From Lytechinus variegatus (Eukaryota > Echinodermata > Echinoidea > Temnopleuroida > Toxopneustidae), in assembly GCF_018143015.1 (NCBI RefSeq), contig NC_054741.1:55319048-55383047 (forward strand): a DNA stretch of 64,000 bases. The letters are read 5' to 3'. Numbering within the stretch: the first letter of the stretch is position 1; every line of letters starts with the position of its first letter. This document shows positions 61,701 through 64,000 of the stretch, in pieces. Below the pieces are notes generated by a model. It was not told the DNA's origin and searched no databases. It was given only the letters and a program-made list of their open reading frames with translations. The position numbers and the translations under genes were made by a program.

Positions 61701-63487
61701 CTTGCCGAAAAAAGCAAAGCTTGTACAGGAGGCAAGCCCCTAACTTAGTTTCAATATAAAACTACAACAAATAGATATTGGTTCGTAATAATAAATTTGT
61801 TTAAAAATAAATACAATTTTTGTGCACTTGAAAAAAACGTAACTGATGGGTCATGTAAAATCTATTTTACTATATGATATCCATCTTATGTGTTATGAAA
61901 TTTTATGAGGATATTGAGCAAAATATCAAAATATTCTAATGTATCCATATTCTTGAAAAAAATACCCCTTAGAAATCTATGATTAGTTGTCGTCTAAGAA
62001 TTGCCGCTCTTTTATCGATTTCTTAAAGGTCGACTTCTGGAGAGAGGCGACACCGTCGTCGCTTCACCGTCCGGTCGACATCATGGTTCCACCGAGCCTA
62101 CGCAATAACCTCCGTGACATCCTGACGTCCCTTTCTCTCGACATCGAAATCAACATCCCTGACGTTGGAGCTCTAGTGACTGGCCAGATGTCAGAGATTC
62201 AAACGAGACGCGCGAACGAGCCAGTCGGTACAGCAGCCCTGTCAGATTTCGACTACACACGGTACCACACTTACGACGAGGTAAGAGATTCATCAAAGGA
62301 ATTTCTTTAAGTAAAGGTATTGTGGCTCAGTACTTCGAACCACAATGCCCGGGTTTCAAATCTCACTGCAACCCTCGAAACCGCTGGCAAGGCACAACCC
62401 CGGACCATCCTTGCAAAATCCATTTTTACTTTTGAAGGCCCAAGACTCTGGGGAACTATTAATAATAACATCAAAGAATCACCAAGCCTAAATTCTTTCA
62501 AATATAAGTTCAAAAAATTTCTCCAAGATAACCATTGAATTAACTCTTCATTACTCAAACTCTCATTTTTTTAATCAAACATGATTATTATGTGACGTAC
62601 ATTTTTCCATCTCTTTCGTTTTCCTGTTGATCAAGGAGGTCCGTTTGTGAGTGCTGGGGCTGGATTGTGGAGACCTTTAATCTCCCTTTTTCTTATTTCC
62701 TTTTCTATTTTGATTTCGTCTATTTCTTTTTAATTTAGCTGGTTTATGCTCAAGTTGTTATTTTGATTTTTATGTGCTATGTAACTGCAATAATATTTAT
62801 TAGGAGGTAGCATCTACAAGCTCCGCTTTTTAGCAGCCTCCTCCATTTCCAACCTGATCTTGAATATAATTTTTGTACAGGATACTTGAAATACGTTTTG
62901 TTATATTTGTATGTCAAAATGTACGAAACGAACTGTAATTGTTGAAAATGGAAATAAACAATATCTCCAATCTCCAATATGTAGTAAATGTGTATCCGAA
63001 AGGAAAGAATCATTAAATTCTCGAGCACAAGTGGTTGCCATGCTAAAGCCAGGGTACAGAAATATTGTAATTATGGCAAGTGCAATATAAATGTTTCATA
63101 TCATGGGTAAAGCTAATAACTTTCTTTGATTCAATACAGCAAAAACTGTGGTGTTAACCGGTGTACATAGAGGACCACACCAGTTATTTTACACCGGTGT
63201 TAAATTGGTGGTGTTAGTTTTACACCTATAGGTGTTATTGCAACACCTTTTGTTGTTACATTTACACACTTTGGTGTTATGTTTAATCTCTAGTGTGTAA
63301 TTTTAACACCTCAGTGTGTGGTCCTCTATTAACACCAATTGGTGTCAGTTTTAACACCGCAGTTTTTATCTTATTTTCTTTTCAGATCCAGCAGTGGGTA
63401 TCAGATATTGTGACAGAGTACAGTGACATCACATCTCACTTTTTGCTTACAACGTCATATGAAGGAAGGCCAATCAATGGATTCCGA
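35223..63487 (+). CDS. CP4: M14A zinc carboxypeptidase, exons 1-4, with CP3 nested in intron 2
   Basis: Exons 35223-35320, 37057-37144, 62029-62280 and 63386-63487, phases 2,0,0 as in CP1-CP3; the gene continues past the right edge. Exon 1 encodes a hydrophobic signal-type N-terminus and ends KYNG; exon 2 starts YQVWRVVPTN, the standard propeptide opening. Exon 3 (VDFWREAT, RPVDIMVPPSL, FDYTRYHTYDE) ends the propeptide and starts the mature enzyme, with Arg-Arg before ANEPVG as a likely activation site. Exon 4 ends SYEGRPINGFR. Zinc-site exons lie outside the window. That exons 1-2 and 3-4 form one gene is inferred from matching phases and order and from finding no other exon 1-2 near 62 kb; the 24.9-kb intron contains the opposite-strand gene CP3. 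Otherwise they are remnants of two separate paralogues. Confidence 0.7.
35340..35497. repeat. TA-flanked palindromic element (family A), copy 5
   Basis: Starts CCTCGGTCACATTTGTTC and ends GAGCAAATATGACCGAGG between TA dinucleotides. It begins only 19 bp after the donor of CP4 intron 1. Confidence 0.8.
36645..36927 (+). repeat. CACTGTTA-ended element (family D), copy 2
   Basis: In CP4 intron 1. Full-length: CACTGTTAGAAAATTTATCC at the left and TTTTTTTAACAGTG at the right, with ACAGACCTGTTATGTTAAA inside. Confidence 0.7.
37436..38400 (+). repeat. GCGAGCGCGAAGCGCGAGC tandem array (family L), plus orientation
   Basis: Units of about 105-115 bp, each with a GC-rich palindromic core (GCGAGCGCGAAGCGCGAGC or a variant near 37588, 37694, 37810, 37913, 38028 and 38139) in AT-rich sequence (ATATCTCACT before, TGAAATTTTT after). 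The left flank reads GTGGCGTACCGTGGGTCACG. An inverted copy of the array, including this flank, is at 58770-59706. Confidence 0.75.
38985..39250. repeat. Inverted-repeat GC-rich sequence, probable small element
   Basis: Contains GGTCTCGGGGCGCCCCGAGAC near the left and GTCTCGGGGCTCCCCGAGAC near the right, each a local palindrome, with TGTAAACGCA / TGCAAACGCG words between. A partly similar piece is near 37230-37320. No coding signal. Confidence 0.4.
39338..39489 (-). repeat. GCGTTTCATGAAAGG element (family K), copy 2, inverted
   Basis: Reverse complement of 33337-33494 over its full length: starts AGCGTTTCATCAATATTT and ends CCTTTCATGAAACGCCC. Confidence 0.7.
40251..41272 (+). repeat. Three-copy tandem repeat, unit about 341 bp
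   Basis: Copies begin at 40251, 40594 and 40935 with TCTTTACAAGTCAATGACAA (third copy TCTTAACAAG) and end with ATGGCGTCGCACAGTTCTTT. They are nearly identical, differing by scattered single-base changes, mostly indels. Located downstream of the CP3 stop codon. Confidence 0.9.
41738..56095 (-). CDS. CP3: M14A zinc carboxypeptidase on minus strand, 10 exons, nested in CP4 intron 2
   Basis: Exons in transcript order: 56095-56031, 54670-54589, 53276-53070, 51635-51534, 51004-50903, 49596-49483, 47053-46966, 45661-45460 (or 45644-45460), 43707-43611, 41913-41738. About 405-411 residues with the cluster's intron phases. Signal peptide, propeptide opening YKVLRVTP, mature start near FSYTDYNTLDT. 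Catalytic residues remain: GIHAREW, RMWRKTR, DPNRNW, DFHAYG and AVELRN. Residue 255 (bovine numbering) is Val, a CPA-like hydrophobic pocket; the CP1/CP2 loop insertion is absent. Two oddities: the standard exon 8 start (VASSIKCSETY) goes out of frame within a CCC run, one base short, unless a downstream acceptor at 45644 is used, which drops a conserved Cys; and the usual DTGxYGFLLP after the catalytic Glu reads NTRSFIISS. It may be a diverged enzyme or a young pseudogene. Intron 6 holds an opposite-strand LINE. Confidence 0.8.
42238..42320. repeat. TTCG-rich foldback element (family C), truncated copy 3
   Basis: GGGTTACACTTTGTAATTCC followed by GAAGGTTCGTGATTCCGAAA; the inverted half is missing. 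In CP3 intron 9. Confidence 0.6.
42946..43180. repeat. GGTGTTAA element (family M), copy 1
   Basis: In CP3 intron 9. CTGTGGTGTTAACCGGTGTA on the left and TTTAACACCACAGTTTTACA on the right are complementary; ACACC/GGTGT words recur throughout. Other copies: 54382-54507 (partial) and 63136-63367. Confidence 0.7.
43330..43560. repeat. (ATT)n/(ATC)n-rich microsatellite
   Basis: Low-complexity TTATTATCATT repeats in CP3 intron 9, ending about 50 bp from exon 9. Confidence 0.75.
44359..45050. repeat. Tandem repeat, unit about 245 bp, about 2.5 copies
   Basis: In CP3 intron 8. GTTTATTATATGAATTCGGT recurs at 44359 and 44608, and TCATGAATATTCATGACGAC at 44577 and 44826. A third, partial copy (AAGGGAGATATATCATTCAC onward) runs from about 44938. 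Confidence 0.85.
45290..45440. repeat. G-run repeat with GACAAGCAAAAA words
   Basis: ATTTTGACAAGCAAAAAGAA, a G run plus CACACTTCAGTTTAAACG, then TCATTGTGCCTCTCGAGG. The same series of words is at 28250-28400, and a relative is at 32160-32450. It ends about 20 bp from the donor of CP3 exon 8. Confidence 0.55.
46155..46320 (+). repeat. GCGGAACGGTTTT repeat (family G), copy 2
   Basis: GCGGAACGGTTTTCTAAG, GGGCTGACCATGCAAAAA, CGTTTTTGTACACGGTTTTG, then a C run and GCTTCCGTGGCCCC; same order as 16851-17012. Confidence 0.6.
46446..46690. repeat. CACTGTAAAAA element with GGTAATTATGTGTCCAACC arms
   Basis: In CP3 intron 7. GGTAATTATGTGTCCAACC (46490) faces GGTTGGACACATAATTACC (46652): perfect 19-base inverted arms within a small element. 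Confidence 0.65.
46716..46751. repeat. (TA)n microsatellite
   Basis: A pure TA dinucleotide run directly after a (TG)n run, between two small CACTGTAAAAA-type elements. Confidence 0.9.
47266..49175 (+). mobile_element. 5'-truncated CR1/jockey-type LINE with broken reverse transcriptase
   Basis: Lies in CP3 intron 6, opposite to CP3. Reverse transcriptase motifs in order: YRPISILPILSKVLEKIV (fingers), SIDLKRAFDTVD (motif A), GVPQGSILGPLLF (motif B), MYADDISLY (motif C), then the thumb and a C-terminal PKLWNSL motif. The endonuclease is missing; an in-frame stop lies near 47264. A TAA at 47886-47888 interrupts the frame between DG and LSWFESYL, and a frameshift near 48730-48760 moves the C-terminus to the +1 frame (ending at 48912). 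The 3' UTR has a hairpin (49099-49145) and an AATAAAC-repeat tail. This is a dead copy; the clade assignment is from motif recognition. Confidence 0.85.
49210..49440. repeat. GATCGT-rich inverted element
   Basis: In CP3 intron 6, directly after the LINE tail. AGGCCTTATACCCAGTTCTC at the left and GGGAATGAGTTATTAGGCC at the right resemble inverted ends. The interior is dense in ATCGT/ACGAT words that can pair. Confidence 0.45.
52690..52925. repeat. Element with GATTTCAAGTTCGGTGTTG ends (family I), copy 2
   Basis: In CP3 intron 3. Left GATTTCAAGTTCGGTGTTG, right CACCGGACTTGAAATCA: clear terminal inverted repeats, same family as 26207-26475. Confidence 0.65.
53396..53727 (-). repeat. tRNA-derived SINE, minus orientation
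   Basis: In CP3 intron 2. TGGGATTCGAACACACGACC is an inverted B box, followed by AGTCAGAACCACTACTC (inverted A-box region). The body includes CACCTGGGTCGAGCGTGGCA. Related to 5812-6025 and 18838-19030. Confidence 0.6.
54382..54507. repeat. GGTGTTAA element (family M), partial copy
   Basis: Left part only: ACTCTGGTGTTAACCAGTGT to AACACCTATAGGTGTTATTA. It ends abruptly near 54507, about 80 bp from the CP3 exon 2 donor. Confidence 0.6.
54885..55330. repeat. Nested repeat: TGCCCAAC element interrupted by a second insert
   Basis: TTTGGATGCCCAACTTTC and GCCCAAGTTGGGTAATAAAA lie left of, and TTACCCAACACAGTGTAC and TGTTGCCCAACATCAGAC right of, an unrelated block (about 55060-55245) containing TGACGAAGTCCAGCAGC and GACGAAACGTCGC. 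The inner block resembles the 3' region of a retroelement, possibly Penelope-like, but I cannot assign it with confidence. Confidence 0.4.
56324..56617. repeat. CCCGTATTCTGA-ended element (family N)
   Basis: GCCCGTATTCTGA at the left and TCAGAATACGGG at the right, with ACTCAG immediately outside both ends (apparent 6-bp target duplication). Inner arms AAAGTTGTGGTTTAAGTATG and CATACTTAACCACAACTTTA are inverted. Confidence 0.75.
58770..59706 (-). repeat. GCGAGCGCGAAGCGCGAGC tandem array (family L), minus orientation
   Basis: Reverse-complement copy of 37436-38400: AGCTCGCGCTTCGCGCTCGC recurs at intervals of about 100-150 bp and the array ends at the complement of the GTGGCGTACC flank. With the plus copy it forms an inverted repeat around CP3. 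Confidence 0.75.
59857..60153 (+). repeat. CACTGTTA-ended element (family D), copy 3
   Basis: TACTGTTAGAACATTTATCC at the left, TTTTTAACAGTGTA at the right; same orientation as 36645-36927. Confidence 0.7.
60281..60356 (+). repeat. (GAA)n tract
   Basis: A GAA/AAG repeat that creates a spurious poly-Lys frame. Confidence 0.9.
60560..60720 (-). repeat. LINE 3' end with terminal hairpin, minus orientation
   Basis: On the minus strand: stem GAAACCTTC / GAAGGTTTC (60667-60705), loop with ACAAGCTTTGCTTTT, AT-rich UTR, then a tail of ATCA repeats. Confidence 0.5.
61370..61499 (+). repeat. SINE 3' fragment
   Basis: GAGCGCTTGAAGAGGGTAGC and GACAATATGCAGCGCTTAGG, the tail portion of the SINE seen at 5812-6025. 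It abuts the tail of the LINE fragment at 61500. Confidence 0.5.
61500..61745 (-). repeat. LINE 3' end with terminal hairpin, minus orientation
   Basis: On the minus strand: stem GGCTTGCC / GGCAAGTCC (61697-61739) around TACAAGCTTTGCTTTTTT, then an AT-rich UTR and a tail of AATCA repeats. Confidence 0.5.
62320..62990 (+). repeat. CR1-like LINE 3' end: RT C-terminus, UTR and hairpin
   Basis: In CP4 intron 3. The open frame to 62538 ends with PRLWGTINNNIKESPSLNSF and FKKFLQ, matching the PKLWNSL...SLQSFK C-terminus of the LINE at 47-49 kb. A 3' UTR follows, with hairpin arms GGAGGTAGC / GCAGCCTCC (62803-62841) around CTACAAGCTCCGCTTTTT and a tail ending AAATAAACAATATCTCC. Confidence 0.65.
63136..63367. 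repeat. GGTGTTAA element (family M), copy 3
   Basis: CTGTGGTGTTAACCGGTGTA at the left and TTTAACACCGCAGTTTT at the right. It ends 18 bp before CP4 exon 4, so it abuts the acceptor's pyrimidine tract. Confidence 0.7.
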
Positions 63488-63599
63488 GTAATCAATTCGA
63501 CACTTTCATGACAATCAGTTTAGAACTTTATGATTATAAAATGGGAGTATAGGGGGTAAGAGAGACCAAGGGACTCGGAAACAGGCAGGCAGCGGCATA

Positions 63600-63750
63600 A
63601 AGGAATTAAGAGGGGGGGGGGGGGGGGGGTGGGGGATGAAAGGGAGACAAATGAGGAAGAAGGGCAGAGAGACAGAACGAGAAAAAAATAGAGATAGGGG
63701 ACCCCTTAAATGGAAGCGAAAAATGACAGTTAATTGGAAAGAAAAAAAAA

Positions 63751-63783
<33 letters not shown>

Positions 63784-63960
63784 AGGAGAGAAAAAAATAA
63801 AGAAAGAAAGAAAGGTAGCATAAATCTAAGTATAGAAACAGACTGAGAGACAGACAACATATAAAATGCCATAAAGCGAGGGCAAATAGAGAGAGAGATA
63901 GAAGATGACGAGAGAGAGAGAAAGAAAAGAGACAGAAAAGAAGAAAAAATAAACGTTATT
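63600..63960 (+). repeat. Purine-rich GA/GAAA low-complexity tract
   Basis: A run of G followed by GA, GAAA and AGAG repeats in CP4 intron 4. The minus-strand open frame here is an artefact. Confidence 0.85.
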
Positions 63961-64000
63961 AGCACTAATTAAATTTCAAGGTGGAATTTAAAAAAAAGGA

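Larger units (their letters stand above)
56096..62028. other. CP4 intron 2, right part (CP3 promoter side to CP4 exon 3)
   Basis: No coding exon seen. It holds the CP3 5' flank, with two AGATAA words on the plus strand (56192-56215), a TIR element (56324-56617), an AT-rich stretch without recognisable content (56.6-58.5 kb), the inverted family L array (58770-59706), a family D element (59857-60153), a (GAA)n tract and LINE/SINE 3' ends. Confidence 0.55.

Noticed and set aside
62320..62538. A 72-codon open frame as a separate gene after CP4 exon 3
   Set aside because: Its C-terminus matches the end of a CR1-like LINE reverse transcriptase and LINE 3' UTR follows.

Overview
The window looks like a nuclear genome segment from a marine deuterostome, most likely an echinoderm such as a sea urchin. 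I infer this from AT-rich DNA with GT-AG introns, echinoderm/deuterostome-like intron structure, very dense small palindromic transposable elements, long homopolymer G/C runs and CR1-like LINE relics. No prokaryotic, viral or organellar gene is visible. I cannot name the species from sequence alone.

Layout. Positions 1-3957 (minus) hold the first five coding exons of a DEAD-box RNA helicase that reads as DDX55/Spb4; the gene runs off the left edge. The rest is a cluster of secreted M14A zinc carboxypeptidases (pancreatic carboxypeptidase A/B type, made as zymogens). CP1 (7305-17378, plus) and CP2 (19614-28870, plus) are tandem ten-exon paralogues with the same intron phases and nearly the same exon lengths. 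CP4 starts at 35223 (plus). Its exons 1-2 (35223-37144) and 3-4 (62029-63487) are separated by a 24.9-kb intron, and the gene continues past the right edge. CP3 (41738-56095, minus) is a complete ten-exon paralogue lying wholly inside that intron on the opposite strand. About 0.9-kb inverted copies of one repeat flank it, at 37.4-38.4 kb and 58.8-59.7 kb.

The paralogues keep the two-His/one-Glu zinc site, the substrate-anchoring Arg and Asn-Arg residues and the catalytic Glu. They differ at the residue that sets C-terminal specificity (position 255 in bovine CPA numbering): Lys in CP1, Ser in CP2, Val in CP3. The cluster may therefore supply digestive enzymes with different preferences. CP2 is fully intact. 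CP1 (exon 1/2 junction) and CP3 (start of exon 8) each appear to lack one base in a short homopolymer, which could be assembly error or early decay.

Most of the remaining sequence is introns and intergenic DNA filled with repeats: at least ten small inverted-repeat element families, tRNA-derived SINEs, CR1-like LINE 3' ends sharing a hairpin, trinucleotide microsatellites, a tandem segmental duplication just upstream of CP4 (about 29.9-35.1 kb), and 341-bp and about 245-bp tandem arrays downstream of and inside CP3. I found no CRISPR, operon, rRNA or convincing functional tRNA gene, and no clearly novel biological system. The most unusual arrangement is the nested, inverted-repeat-flanked CP3.
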